A stretch of 64,000 bases of DNA from Candidatus Bathyarchaeota archaeon (GTDB lineage: Archaea; Thermoproteota; Bathyarchaeia; Bathyarchaeales; Bathycorpusculaceae), in the NCBI GenBank assembly GCA_026014595.1, contig JAOZHY010000002.1:62001-126000 (forward strand). Reading direction: 5' to 3'. The notes below the pieces were generated by a model, which saw only the letters and a list, made by a program, of their open reading frames with translations, searched no databases and was not told the origin of the DNA. The first letter of the stretch is position 1. Every line of letters starts with the position of its first letter. The position numbers and the translations under genes are program-made. Positions 1 through 9,082 of this stretch are shown piece by piece.

Positions 1-1136
1 ACGCTGCGCATCTGGGGACCTATGTGGCGGTCTGCGTTCTTGAACTTCTGCAGGTCCCACCGTGGAATCTTCACGGTGATGTAGTCCAAGGCTGGCTCGA
101 AGCAGGCGGTAGTGACCTCAGTCACCTTGTTTATTAATTCTGGAAGCGTGTAGCCGATGCTGAGTTTGGTGGCTATGTACGCCAGCGGGTAGCCTGTGAC
201 TTTGCTGGCGAGTGCTGAGCTGCGTGACAGACGGGAGTTGACTTCTATGACGCGGAACTCCTCGGATTTCGGATGCAACGCCCACTGAATGTTGCATTCG
301 CCCACTATGCCCAGAGCGCGAATGGCGTTTATCGAGGTAGAGCGGATAAGGTGGTATTCGCGGTTCGTCAAGGTCTGTGACGGCGCCACCACAATGGAGT
401 CGCCCGTGTGGATGCCCATGGGGTCGAAGTTTTCCATGTTGCAGACTGTTAAACAGTTGTCTGCGTAGTCGCGCATGACTTCGTACTCGACTTCTTTCCA
501 GTGACCTACATACTCTTCCACGAGCACTTGGGTTATTCGGCTCTGCACCAAGCCGCGTGTGACGATTTCTTTGAGTTCCCAAGCGTTGTGTGCTACGCCT
601 GCGCCCTTGCCGCCTAGAGTGTATGCGACGCGGACTATGACGGGGTAGCCGATTTCGTTGGCAACGTCGAGGGCTTCCTTAACTGTGGTGGCAGGCTTAC
701 TTTTCAGCGGCGGCACACCTGCTTTGAGCATAGCTTGGCGGAAACGTTCTCGGTCGCCCGTGTCCTCTATCGCGCTGACGGGTGTTCCAAGAACCTTCAC
801 GCCATACTTATCCAGCACGCCATTTTTGACGAGTTCGATGCCGCAGTTTAGTGCTGTTTGCCCTCCGAACCCGAGGAGAATGCCGTCGGGCTTTTCCTTC
901 TGAATCACCTTCTCCACATACTCGGGAGTAACTGGGAGCAGGTAGACTTTGCCTGACAGACGCGGGTCCGTCTGGATAGTTGCGATGTTGGGGTTTACCA
1001 GGACTGTTTCGATGCCTTCTTCCCGCAGGGCTTTGAGGCACTGGCTGCCCGAATAGTCGAATTCAGCGGCTTCACCGATTTTTATAGCACCGCTTCCCAG
1101 CACCAGCACCTTCTTTATCCACTCGAACTTCGGCAT
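1..1136 (-). CDS. carB: Carbamoyl-phosphate synthase large subunit, N-terminal part
   Basis: Makes carbamoyl phosphate from bicarbonate, ATP and glutamine-derived ammonia for arginine and pyrimidine synthesis. Only the first ~378 residues are present because the gene runs off the left edge of the window. I translated it by hand. It opens [20 protein letters not shown], followed by the [12 protein letters not shown] segment, an IATIQTD stretch, [12 protein letters not shown] and the ATP-grasp body ending in [20 protein letters not shown], all characteristic of the carboxyphosphate half of CarB. The ATG lies one nucleotide after the carA stop codon, so the two subunits are translationally coupled. 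It is the last gene of the argG-argH-carA-carB operon seen here. Confidence 0.96.
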   Translation of the reverse strand, partial: MPKFEWIKKVLVLGSGAIKIGEAAEFDYSGSQCLKALREEGIETVLVNPNIATIQTDPRLSGKVYLLPVTPEYVEKVIQKEKPDGILLGFGGQTALNCGIELVKNGVLDKYGVKVLGTPVSAIEDTGDRERFRQAMLKAGVPPLKSKPATTVKEALDVANEIGYPVIVRVAYTLGGKGAGVAHNAWELKEIVTRGLVQSRITQVLVEEYVGHWKEVEYEVMRDYADNCLTVCNMENFDPMGIHTGDSIVVAPSQTLTNREYHLIRSTSINAIRALGIVGECNIQWALHPKSEEFRVIEVNSRLSRSSALASKVTGYPLAYIATKLSIGYTLPELINKVTEVTTACFEPALDYITVKIPRWDLQKFKNADRHIGPQMRS

Positions 1137-1137
1137 C

Positions 1138-2280
1138 TTAGGCAACCTCCATCATCTTTGCGAAGGTGTCGAATAGGAATTCGGTGTCGTAGGGTCCTGG
1201 CGAGGCTTCAGGGTGCCACTGAACCGCGAAAACTGGCTTGGTCTTGTGTTTGACGCCCTCGATGGTTTTGTCGTTGGCGTTTATGAACCAGGGCTCCAGC
1301 GGGGTTCTGCAGAAGCATTCGGTGTCGATGGCGTAGCCGTGGTTCTGGGTGGTGATGTAGCAGCGGTTAGTGTTCAAATCCAGTGCAGGCTGATTTTGAG
1401 AACGATGCCCGTACTTCAGTTTGTAAGTGTCACCGCCCACCGCCAAAGTGAGTATCTGAGCGCCGAGGCATATGCCCATCAACGGCACCCTGTCAACCAA
1501 CTCGCGGACGCTTTCTATGGTTTTGACGCATTTTTTCGGGTCGCCTGGACCGTTGCTTAGGAAAACGCCGTCGGGATGGTACTCCATGATTTCTTTGGCT
1601 GAAAAATCGTAAGGCACACGCACCAAGCTTATGCCGCGTTTCAGCAGGTTGCGCATGATGCTGAATTTCACGCCGCAGTCAATCAACACAACCGTTTTGC
1701 TGCCCTTTGCCTTATAGTGCACGGGTTCTTTCACGGTTACTTCCTTGACTAAGTCGGTCAGGTTGGGGTCTGGGATATTCTTGGCTTCCGTTAGAAGCTC
1801 TTCCAAATTCGGTTCTTCGCCAGCCTCACACACTTTTACCATGCCCAGCATGACGCCGTGCGTTCTAAGCTTCTTGGTGAGACGTCGGGTGTCGATGCCG
1901 TAGATGCCTGGGATGCCTTCGTCTGAAAGCCACTTGTCCAACGTTCTCGTTGACGCCCAATGGTACGGTTCCGTGCACAGTTCATGGATGGCAAGGGCTC
2001 GCACTTGGATACGGTCTGACTCAAAGTAAAGCGGGATACCGTAGTTTAGGTCGTAGGGCGGAACGCCATAGTTGCCCACCAACGGGTAAGTCAAGCTGAG
2101 AATCTGCCCTTTGTACGAGGGGTCGGTGAGCGCTTCAGGGTATCCGACCATGGACGTTGAGAAAACAACTTCGCCAGAAGTCTTGCCTGTTGCCCCAAAA
2201 CCCTTGCCGATAAAAATGGTGCCGTCTTCTAAGAGTAGAACCGCTTTTTTGCTTTTGCTGGTGTTAAGTTCTGGGACCAA
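1138..2280 (-). CDS. carA: Carbamoyl-phosphate synthase small (glutaminase) subunit
   Basis: Glutamine amidotransferase subunit (380 aa) that supplies ammonia to CarB. The N-terminal CarA domain starts [18 protein letters not shown]. The class I amidotransferase domain has the nucleophile in MGICLGAQ (about residue 270) and the His-Glu pair in [13 protein letters not shown] near residue 355. The residue after CLG is Ala where bacterial CarA usually has His (CLGHQ); the Cys-His-Glu triad is otherwise intact. The start is a TTG 13 nt after the argH stop. No better in-frame start is visible, and the Shine-Dalgarno match is weak, so translation probably depends on coupling to argH. Confidence 0.95.
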   Translation of the reverse strand: MVPELNTSKSKKAVLLLEDGTIFIGKGFGATGKTSGEVVFSTSMVGYPEALTDPSYKGQILSLTYPLVGNYGVPPYDLNYGIPLYFESDRIQVRALAIHELCTEPYHWASTRTLDKWLSDEGIPGIYGIDTRRLTKKLRTHGVMLGMVKVCEAGEEPNLEELLTEAKNIPDPNLTDLVKEVTVKEPVHYKAKGSKTVVLIDCGVKFSIMRNLLKRGISLVRVPYDFSAKEIMEYHPDGVFLSNGPGDPKKCVKTIESVRELVDRVPLMGICLGAQILTLAVGGDTYKLKYGHRSQNQPALDLNTNRCYITTQNHGYAIDTECFCRTPLEPWFINANDKTIEGVKHKTKPVFAVQWHPEASPGPYDTEFLFDTFAKMMEVA

Positions 2281-2293
2281 AGCCCTATACTAC

Positions 2294-3805
2294 CTACAAT
2301 TTTGAATTTTTAAGTTTTACGTTTCCGCCGGAATTCACGGGCAAATATGCCTGAACGGCATTCTCCAGTTTGTTTTCAGCTTCTTCAAGCTCCTTGTCCA
2401 TCTGCAATATATTGGATTTGGTCAGCAACAGCCGTTTCTTCCGTGCCTCTAACGCTCTTTTGACCTCGGCGGGTGCTGGTCCACCCTTGACTTTGCAGGC
2501 TTCAACGAGGGCAAGCGGGTTTGCAAATGCTTTCAGGTCTTCAGTTTTGACTGTTAACTTGATGCTTGCAACGTCCTCAGCCGCCTTTTGTAGCAGTGCG
2601 GGCGTAGCGTCCTTGAAAGTTAGCTTCGCCTCAATCAATGACTTGACGAGGGCACCGACAATCTTGTGCGCTGTTCGAAACGGGACATCGTACTTTCGGA
2701 CAAGCAAGTTAGCCAGCTCGGTCGCAGCCACAAAACTCGTGTTGGCTTTGTCAGACACGTCCGCGGTCACTTTCAGTTTTGGCAGCAGCTTGTGGAGCAT
2801 GTCCAGCGAGGCGTGCACGTTTTCTATCGATGCCCAGAGCTTAGGCGTGATTTCCTGAAAGTCAAGGTTATAGGTGGACGGCAAACTCTTCACCGCAGCG
2901 GTTGCAGCCACAAAATCGCCTAGCACATGGCTGGCTCTTGCGCGGATGACCTCCAAGACTTCCGGGTTTTTCTTCTGCGGCATGATGCTGCTGGTGCTGG
3001 TGAACTCGTCTGGAAGCTCCACCACTCCGAAGTCAGGTGAACTCCAGATAATCAGGTCCTCGGCAAAACGGCTGAGGTTCACGGCAATCAGCGTGAGCGC
3101 CGCGATGGTTTCGACGATGAAGTCTCGGCTGCCAACGGCGTCAATCGAGTTTTCCACTAAGCCGTTGAAGCCTAAGAGTTCGGCGGTGCGGTCGCGGTTT
3201 ATCGGGAAACTCGTCGTAGCTAAGGCTCCTGCGCCAAGCGGGCAGAGGTTAACTCTGATGTAAGCGTTTTGCAGCCTCTGCAGGTCGCGTTCCAACGCGT
3301 CCACGTACGAGAGAAGATAATGAGCGAACGTGACGGGCTGCGCGGGCTGCAGGTGAGTGTACTCCAGAATGACGGTGTTCACGTGTTCATCCGCCACTTC
3401 CATCAAGTGGTCCTGCACATGCGAAATGGCTCGCATTAGGCTGAGCAACTGGTTGCGTAGCTCCATGCGGATTGCCGTGGTGACTTGGTCGTTTCTGCTC
3501 TTGGCGATGTGAAGGTTTCCGCCTGTTTCTGCGCCTGCCTCCTTAAGGACTGCCTCTTCCACGGCCATGTGCACATCTTCAGCGGAAGCATCCAACTCGG
3601 TAGTGGAGCATTTGGCTAGGGCTTGCAGAAGCTTGGCGCCGTCGGACGGCTTGAGGATTTTCTGCTCCGTCAACATCACCACATGCGCCTTGTTGATGGC
3701 AAACACTGCTTTCGCCAGTCTTGCGTCGTCTTTCATGGATGAGGTGAATTTGGCGACGTCTTCCCGTACAGGTGACAGGCGACCGCCCCGCAGAATCTTC
3801 GACAC
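2294..3805 (-). CDS. argH: Argininosuccinate lyase
   Basis: Last step of arginine synthesis, argininosuccinate to arginine plus fumarate. The fumarase/aspartase superfamily signature SSIMPQKKNPEVLEVIRA is present, as are the GGNLHIAKSRNDQV and TYNLDFQE stretches. I choose the GTG at 3805 (protein begins SKILRGGRLSP, 503 aa) because GGAGG lies about 9 nt upstream. A TTG at 3832 that overlaps the argG stop as TTGA is the alternative and would add nine residues. The C-terminal ~30 residues form a charged helical tail. The gene sits directly behind argG. Confidence 0.95.
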   Translation of the reverse strand: MSKILRGGRLSPVREDVAKFTSSMKDDARLAKAVFAINKAHVVMLTEQKILKPSDGAKLLQALAKCSTTELDASAEDVHMAVEEAVLKEAGAETGGNLHIAKSRNDQVTTAIRMELRNQLLSLMRAISHVQDHLMEVADEHVNTVILEYTHLQPAQPVTFAHYLLSYVDALERDLQRLQNAYIRVNLCPLGAGALATTSFPINRDRTAELLGFNGLVENSIDAVGSRDFIVETIAALTLIAVNLSRFAEDLIIWSSPDFGVVELPDEFTSTSSIMPQKKNPEVLEVIRARASHVLGDFVAATAAVKSLPSTYNLDFQEITPKLWASIENVHASLDMLHKLLPKLKVTADVSDKANTSFVAATELANLLVRKYDVPFRTAHKIVGALVKSLIEAKLTFKDATPALLQKAAEDVASIKLTVKTEDLKAFANPLALVEACKVKGGPAPAEVKRALEARKKRLLLTKSNILQMDKELEEAENKLENAVQAYLPVNSGGNVKLKNSKL

Positions 3806-3828
3806 CTTCAGCGCCTCCGCATATCCGT

Positions 3829-5058
3829 TCAAGTTGGTTTGGCAGTTTTGGCGCCTTTCTGTTTCTTCGCGCTCTTCTTCAGAGCGTTGTGCATCCGTGT
3901 TTGCAAGCCCCAGAGCTCGATGAAGCCTTTAGAGTAGGATTGGTTGAATGTAGTTTTGATGTTGTAGTTTGCCAAGTTCTTGTCGTAGAGCGACATCGGC
4001 GACGAGCGACCAACCACTGTTAGCCCGCCCTTGTAGAGTTTGACTTTGACTTCGCCGGTGACGTTTTCCTGAGTCTTGTTTATGAAGGCGTCAAGATCCT
4101 CCCGCAGCGGATCCACCCACAAGCCCACATAGGCTAAGTAAGCCCATTCCGCGTCAACCTGCTGCTTGAACAGCACTTCATGCCGGGTGAAAACCATCTT
4201 CTCCAAGTCCTTGTGCGCCTCCAACAGCACGGTGGCGGCTGGGCACTCGTAAACCTCGCGGGACTTAATCCCTACCAAGCGGTCTTCGATGTGGTCTATG
4301 CGTCCGACGCCGTGTTTTCCAGCGGTTTTGTTCAGTGCTTCGATGAGCGCGAGGGGCTTCAGTTTTTCGCCGTTAACCGCGACTGGTACGCCTGATTCAA
4401 ACTGGATGGTAACGTATTCGGGCGTGTTTGGCGCTTTTTCAGGCGCGACTGTCCATTCGTAGGCGTCTTCGGGCGGTTCTTGGCTGGCGTCTTCCAGCAT
4501 GCCGCATTCGATGGCTCTGCCCCAGACGCTGGCGTCTATGCTGTACTTCTTGGCTGCGTTTGAGACGGGAATGCCCTTGGCTTTGGCGTATGCTATTTCT
4601 TCTTCTCTTGTCATGCCCCATTCGCGGACAGGCGCAATAATTTTTAGGCCGGGAGCCAGCGCGCCGAGTGTCACGTCGAAGCGCACTTGGTCGTTTCCTC
4701 TTCCTGTGCAGCCGTGTGCGAAGCCTGTGGCGTCTTCTTTCTCGGCGACTTCCACCATCTTTGAGGCTATGAGCGGGCGGCTTAGGCTGGTGCTTATGGG
4801 ATATTTGCCTTCGTAGAGTGCGTTGGCTTTTATGGCTGGAAAAATGTAGTCCGTTGCAAACTCGTCTCGGGCGTCGATGGAGTAGTGTTTGAGTGCGCCC
4901 AGTTTATTGGCTTTTTCCTCTGCTGCATTGAGGTTTTCGTTTTGCCCGACGTTGACGGTTACGGTTATGACGTCGGCGTTGTATTTCTCTTGAAGCCACT
5001 TGATGAGCACGGACGTGTCTAGTCCGCCGGAGTAGGCGAGTACGATTTTTTCCTTTAT
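3829..5058 (-). CDS. argG: Argininosuccinate synthase, apparent ATA start
   Basis: Ligates citrulline and aspartate using ATP. The N-type ATP pyrophosphatase loop AYSGGLDTSV lies just upstream of the first conventional start, a GTG at 5010, which would remove this catalytic loop. The frame is open up to a TAA at 5086-5088 and contains no ATG, GTG or TTG before the loop. The best start is ATA at 5058-5056 (MKEKIVLAYSGGLDTSV, 409 aa), preceded by GGGGGAG with 5 nt spacing. Other family landmarks include GCTGRGNDQVRFD and the C-terminal GGLTVVGR region. It heads the argGH-carAB operon, with a TATA-like GTTTAAAAA (minus strand) near 5112-5120. Confidence 0.95.
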   Translation of the reverse strand: MKEKIVLAYSGGLDTSVLIKWLQEKYNADVITVTVNVGQNENLNAAEEKANKLGALKHYSIDARDEFATDYIFPAIKANALYEGKYPISTSLSRPLIASKMVEVAEKEDATGFAHGCTGRGNDQVRFDVTLGALAPGLKIIAPVREWGMTREEEIAYAKAKGIPVSNAAKKYSIDASVWGRAIECGMLEDASQEPPEDAYEWTVAPEKAPNTPEYVTIQFESGVPVAVNGEKLKPLALIEALNKTAGKHGVGRIDHIEDRLVGIKSREVYECPAATVLLEAHKDLEKMVFTRHEVLFKQQVDAEWAYLAYVGLWVDPLREDLDAFINKTQENVTGEVKVKLYKGGLTVVGRSSPMSLYDKNLANYNIKTTFNQSYSKGFIELWGLQTRMHNALKKSAKKQKGAKTAKPT

Positions 5059-5110
5059 GTTTGCTCCCCCGTTTTTGGTGCTGATTTATTCCCCTTACCT
5101 AACTTGCGGT

Positions 5111-5170
5111 ATTTTTAAACTTTGCGACTTTTTTGTAACATAGCAAGGCTTAAATGTCCCAATTGATACA
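5111..5170. promoter_or_regulatory. Divergent argG / ACT-protein promoter with operator shared with lysW
   Basis: This 60-bp block aligns without gaps to 16273-16332, with 46 identical positions. Conserved sub-blocks are TTTTAAAC (the minus-strand TATA box GTTTAAAA for argG and lysW), TTGCGACTT, TTTGTAACATA, and AATGTCCCA at the plus-strand end. The TATA position predicts argG transcription starting near 5090, about 30 nt before its start codon. On the plus strand the CTTAAATG element near 5150 would place a transcript start close to the ATG at 5181. A common transcription factor is inferred. Confidence 0.75.
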
Positions 5171-5180
5171 TTACTGCACC

Positions 5181-5759
5181 ATGACAATCGCCCAAAACGT
5201 AAGAAGCCACCTGAGAAACAAGCCGTACCTGCTGGAAGCCTTGGAAAAAGGCATAGTCAACCTCAGCGAACTATCCCGCCAAATTCAAAAAGAGCTGAAA
5301 ACAAGCAACACCGGCGCCGTAAAAGCCGCCCTCCGAAGATACGCCGAGGAACTCCAGAGGCACAAACAGAAAAGAGAGGAAAAAGTTCTGCATGTCCTGA
5401 AGCGCAGCAGCATCGCGGTTTATGACAGAAAATCAGTCATGATAACCGCCAAAGAACTAGAAACAAAAAACGCGATGAAAGTGGACCTGCTCGACAAGCG
5501 CGTTTACCTGCTGGACAGAAGCGAGTTGCCCGAAAGAATCAACGCGCTCGTTAAACATGAGAATTGCACCATGATAGTCATCCATTCCCCCGAAGAGTTG
5601 GAAGCCACGCCCGGAGTCGTCGCGTTCCTGACGACGCTCTTGTCGGAGCAGAACGTCAACATGATAGAGTTTATCTCATGCTGGACTGAGACCATCATCG
5701 TGGTTGAGAAGAAAGACAGCCTCAAAGCCTACGAGGTGCTGTCAAACATGGTGGGTTGA
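5181..5759 (+). CDS. ACT-like domain protein with N-terminal helix-turn-helix-like region
   Basis: Predicted regulatory protein of 192 aa (201 if the ATG at 5154 is used). The N-terminal half contains a helical segment (LSELSRQIQKELKTSNTGAV) resembling a winged-helix DNA-binding region. The C-terminal ~80 residues follow an ACT-like beta-alpha-beta pattern (MIVIHSPEELEATPGVVAFL, then the NVNMIEFISCWTETIIVVEK strands). I prefer the ATG at 5181, since the 5154 ATG lies in a DNA block also conserved, untranslated, upstream of lysW. Divergence from argG and position before the threonine operon suggest amino-acid sensing; the ligand is unknown. Confidence 0.7.
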   Translation: MTIAQNVRSHLRNKPYLLEALEKGIVNLSELSRQIQKELKTSNTGAVKAALRRYAEELQRHKQKREEKVLHVLKRSSIAVYDRKSVMITAKELETKNAMKVDLLDKRVYLLDRSELPERINALVKHENCTMIVIHSPEELEATPGVVAFLTTLLSEQNVNMIEFISCWTETIIVVEKKDSLKAYEVLSNMVG

Positions 5760-5780
5760 TATGGGCTTCTCAGACAATAT

Positions 5781-5792
5781 TATTTATAATCA
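5781..5792 (+). promoter_or_regulatory. TATA box of the thrB-thrC-hom-lysC operon
   Basis: TATTTATAATC lies about 40-50 nt upstream of the thrB ATG at 5831. With the usual archaeal spacing, transcription would begin near 5815 and leave a short leader. It is the only good TATA match in the 71-nt gap after the ACT-protein gene. Confidence 0.55.
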
Positions 5793-5830
5793 CGGTTTGA
5801 TACTTTCTCCAGATTCACAGAGATGAAACC

Positions 5831-6778
5831 ATGCCGTACAGCCAAGTAACCGTCAAGGCACCTGCAACGACCGCCAACCTGGGTCCAGGCTACGATGTTT
5901 TCGGCTTAGCCTTAGCAGAGCCCAGCGATAAAGTAACCCTAACGCAGATTCCCAGCGGAGTCAAGATAGAAGTGGCTGGGGTCTCTGCGGCAGCAATTCC
6001 CACAGCGCCTGAAAAAAACACCGCAGGCGTCGTCGCAACGCATATCTTGAATGAGTTTTCGTTGAAAACAGGCGTCCACATAAAGATTAAGAAGAACGTA
6101 CTGCCTGGCATGGGCTTAGGCAGCAGCGCAGCATCAGCGGCAGCTGTAGCTTACGGCTTAAACCACATGTTCAGCCTCAACCTGAACACTAACCAACTGA
6201 TTCAGCTTGCTGCGAAAGGCGAGGTTGCCTCCGCTGGCTTCGAGCACGCCGACAACGTGTCAGCCGCCATATGCGGAGACTTCGTCATCATCAAATCATA
6301 CAATCCGCTGGAGATAGTTAACTTGAAAGCGCCCGTGGACATGGAAGTGTGCGTGGCTTACCCCAACGTGAAGACGCTTCAAAACAAAACGGAAAAAGCC
6401 CGCTCCGTAGTGCCCAAACAGGTGCCCATCGAAAAACTCGTCCACAACGTGGGCAAGGCGGCAGCCTTAGCTACCGGCTTCGCCACTGGCAACGTGGACC
6501 TCATCGGCGAAGCAATGCAGGACGCGGTTGTGGAACCTGCAAGAGCTTTCCTGATTCCAGGTTACGAGCGGGTTAAGGAAAACGCCTTAAAAGCCGGCGC
6601 GTGCGGCGTGGCCATCAGCGGGGCGGGACCTGCAATGATAAGTATAGTCAACAAGAAGAAGGAGGACGCAGCCAAAGTCGTCGCTGCCATGAAAGCAGGC
6701 TTCGCATCTGCAGGTGTTGAGGCAACAGCGTTCGCCACGAAACCGGGCAAAGGCGCATGCCTAATGGAGAGGGAATAA
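5831..6778 (+). CDS. thrB: Homoserine kinase
   Basis: GHMP-family kinase that phosphorylates homoserine in threonine synthesis (315 aa). The N-terminal APATTANLGPGYDVFGLAL and the phosphate-binding loop LPGMGLGSSAASAAA (about residues 92-106) are diagnostic. The C-terminal GACGVAISGAGPAMISI motif closes the active site. The stop overlaps the threonine synthase start as TAATG, so the two are translationally coupled. First gene of the thrB-thrC-hom-lysC operon. Confidence 0.97.
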   Translation: MPYSQVTVKAPATTANLGPGYDVFGLALAEPSDKVTLTQIPSGVKIEVAGVSAAAIPTAPEKNTAGVVATHILNEFSLKTGVHIKIKKNVLPGMGLGSSAASAAAVAYGLNHMFSLNLNTNQLIQLAAKGEVASAGFEHADNVSAAICGDFVIIKSYNPLEIVNLKAPVDMEVCVAYPNVKTLQNKTEKARSVVPKQVPIEKLVHNVGKAAALATGFATGNVDLIGEAMQDAVVEPARAFLIPGYERVKENALKAGACGVAISGAGPAMISIVNKKKEDAAKVVAAMKAGFASAGVEATAFATKPGKGACLMERE

Positions 6779-8025
6779 TGCACCAAGAATGCATCAACTG
6801 CGGTAGCAAGTACGCCATCGACGAAATAGTTTATTTCTGTCATAAATGCGGCGACCTGCTCGAAGTAAAATACGACAACGGCGAACTGGAGAGAGCCGCC
6901 AAGAAAAGCGAGTGGCGAAACGCGCCGCTGTCGGTGTGGCGATACAGAGATTTCATGCCAATCCGCGACGCATCAAAGATAGTTTCTTTGAACGAGGGCG
7001 GAACAGGCCTCCACAGGTGCCGACGCCTCGGAGAAAAGCTGGGGCTCAAGCAGCTTTACGTAAAGAATGAGGGCGAAAACCCCACTGGTTCATTCAAAGA
7101 CCGCGGCATGACCGTCGGCGTCACCAAAGCGGTAGAACTCGGCGTGAAAGCCGTTATCTGCGCTTCCACGGGCAACACCTCTGCGTCTTTAGCTGCCTAC
7201 GCTGCGAAAGCAGGATTGCAGTGTGCGGTTCTGATTCCTTCGGGCAAAATCGCATACGGCAAGCTTGCGCAAGCCATGATTTACGGCGCCAAAGTGCTCC
7301 AGGTGCGGGGCAACTTCGACCAAGCATTGGATATAGTTCTGGAGCTTTCGGAGAAACACGGCAGCATTTACTTACTGAATTCGATTAACCCATTCCGGAT
7401 AGAGGGACAGAAGTCTCTGGGCTACGAAATATGCGACCAGCTGAATGGGGAAGCGCCCGACCGCATCGTGGTCCCTGTGGGCAATGCTGGCAACATAAGC
7501 GCCATATGGAAGGGCTGCCGCGAATTCCACGACCTCGGTCTAGTAAAAGAGGTGCCGATGATGACTGGAATCCAAGCCGCAGGTTCAGCACCGATAGCGC
7601 AAGCGATTAAAACGGGAAGCGCCACAATCGTGCCTGTGAACAAGCCTGAAACTGTTGCCACCGCCATCAGAATCGGGGCGCCAGTGAGCTGGAAGAAAGC
7701 GTTGAACGCCATCCGCGAATCGCATGGGACGGCGGAGACTGTGACTGACGACGAAATCTTGAGCGCGCAGAAACTACTGGCGAGGGTTGAGGGCTTGTTC
7801 GTGGAGCCTGCGAGCGCGTCGTCAATCGCTGGGTTGATAAAGCTGGTTGACAGCGGCACGATAGATAAGGATGAGCGTGTCGTTTGCGTTACCACGGGGC
7901 ACGGTCTCAAGGACCCCGATACGGCATTTAAGGTAAGCGAGAAGCCGGTGGAAGTTGACGCTGAGATAGCAGCGATAGAAGAGGCTTTAGGCTTAAAGAA
8001 GCAAGTAGCAGTATTGGCACGGTGA
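6778..8025 (+). CDS. thrC: Threonine synthase
   Basis: PLP enzyme converting O-phosphohomoserine to threonine (415 aa). The N-terminus carries a zinc ribbon (CINCGSKYAIDEIVYFCHKC). The PLP lysine is in NPTGSFKDRGM, followed by ASTGNTSASLAAYAAKAG, and the glycine-rich phosphate loop is VPVGNAGNISAIW. I use the ATG at 6778 that overlaps the thrB stop; an in-frame ATG at 6757 would add seven residues inside thrB and is less likely. Confidence 0.97.
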   Translation: MHQECINCGSKYAIDEIVYFCHKCGDLLEVKYDNGELERAAKKSEWRNAPLSVWRYRDFMPIRDASKIVSLNEGGTGLHRCRRLGEKLGLKQLYVKNEGENPTGSFKDRGMTVGVTKAVELGVKAVICASTGNTSASLAAYAAKAGLQCAVLIPSGKIAYGKLAQAMIYGAKVLQVRGNFDQALDIVLELSEKHGSIYLLNSINPFRIEGQKSLGYEICDQLNGEAPDRIVVPVGNAGNISAIWKGCREFHDLGLVKEVPMMTGIQAAGSAPIAQAIKTGSATIVPVNKPETVATAIRIGAPVSWKKALNAIRESHGTAETVTDDEILSAQKLLARVEGLFVEPASASSIAGLIKLVDSGTIDKDERVVCVTTGHGLKDPDTAFKVSEKPVEVDAEIAAIEEALGLKKQVAVLAR

Positions 8026-8032
8026 AAGCAGC

Positions 8033-9064
8033 ATGAGAATTATCTTGGTAGGCTTCGGCGTGGTCGGGAAGAGCGTAACCACCATACTTGCTCGCCGATA
8101 CGCAGAAAAGGTTAAGGATTACGGGTTTAACCCAAAAATCGTCGCCATCGCCGACATTGACGGCGCAGTTATAAATCCAAGAGGGCTAAGCCCTGAAAAG
8201 CTGGAAGCGATTAAGCAACGCGGTTTCCCGATATCAAAAGACCCAGACTTTGGGCACCCGGGAATGTCAGCGTTAGATGTCATTGAGTCGGTTGAGGCAG
8301 AAGTGGTTGTTGAAGTTACGCCTGTCAACATCATAAACGCTGAACCAGCCTTATCCCACATCACTAAAGCGTTCAAAACGGGAAAGCACGTGGTGACAAC
8401 CAACAAGGGACCATTAGCCTTAGCTATGCCAGCCCTCACGGAGTTGGCTGATTATAACCATGTTTACCTGCGGTTTAGCGGCACCGTCGGCGGCGGAACA
8501 CCCATGCTTGAGTTTGCCAAACGCTGCCTCGCAGGAGACAAAATCCTCGCCATACGAGGGATACTGAATGGCACAACCAATTACATACTGACGGAAATGT
8601 CTCAAAACCGCGTGACCTTCCAAGAAGCGCTGGCAAACGCGCAGAAACTCGGTTACGCTGAGAGAGAGCCATCCATGGATATTGACGGGTTTGACACCGC
8701 CTGTAAAGTAGTCATTCTGGCGAACTGGATAATGAACAAGAAAATAACCTTAAAAGACGTAGATAGGACGGGCATCCGCGACGTATCTTTGCAGGCGCTT
8801 GATGAGGCCGCAAAGAGAGGCAGCACCATCAAGCTCATAGGCTCTATAGACGGTGGAGGCAGACCGACGGTAAAGCCAACGGAGATACCGAAAACTGACC
8901 CCTTATGCGTCAGCGGCGTCCTAAACGCGGTGACCTTCTCTACCGAATTCGCTGGCGAGCAAACTCTCGTCGGCAGAGGTGCAGGCGGCATGGAAACCGC
9001 CAGTGCAGTTTTAAGAGACCTGTTAGATATAAGACATCATCTGGCGAATAAACTGCTCACGTAA
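8033..9064 (+). CDS. hom: Homoserine dehydrogenase
   Basis: Reduces aspartate semialdehyde to homoserine with NAD(P)H (343 aa). The Rossmann motif VGFGVVGKSV is at the N-terminus. The catalytic region includes FSGTVGGGTPMLEFAK and the GILNGTTNYILTEM signature, with the substrate/catalytic YAEREPSMDIDGFDTACK segment after it. No C-terminal ACT domain is present, so threonine feedback, if any, must act elsewhere, for example on the ACT domains of the aspartokinase encoded next. It starts 8 nt after thrC. Confidence 0.96.
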   Translation: MRIILVGFGVVGKSVTTILARRYAEKVKDYGFNPKIVAIADIDGAVINPRGLSPEKLEAIKQRGFPISKDPDFGHPGMSALDVIESVEAEVVVEVTPVNIINAEPALSHITKAFKTGKHVVTTNKGPLALAMPALTELADYNHVYLRFSGTVGGGTPMLEFAKRCLAGDKILAIRGILNGTTNYILTEMSQNRVTFQEALANAQKLGYAEREPSMDIDGFDTACKVVILANWIMNKKITLKDVDRTGIRDVSLQALDEAAKRGSTIKLIGSIDGGGRPTVKPTEIPKTDPLCVSGVLNAVTFSTEFAGEQTLVGRGAGGMETASAVLRDLLDIRHHLANKLLT

Positions 9065-9082
9065 AGGTTTGGAGTGGAGTGC

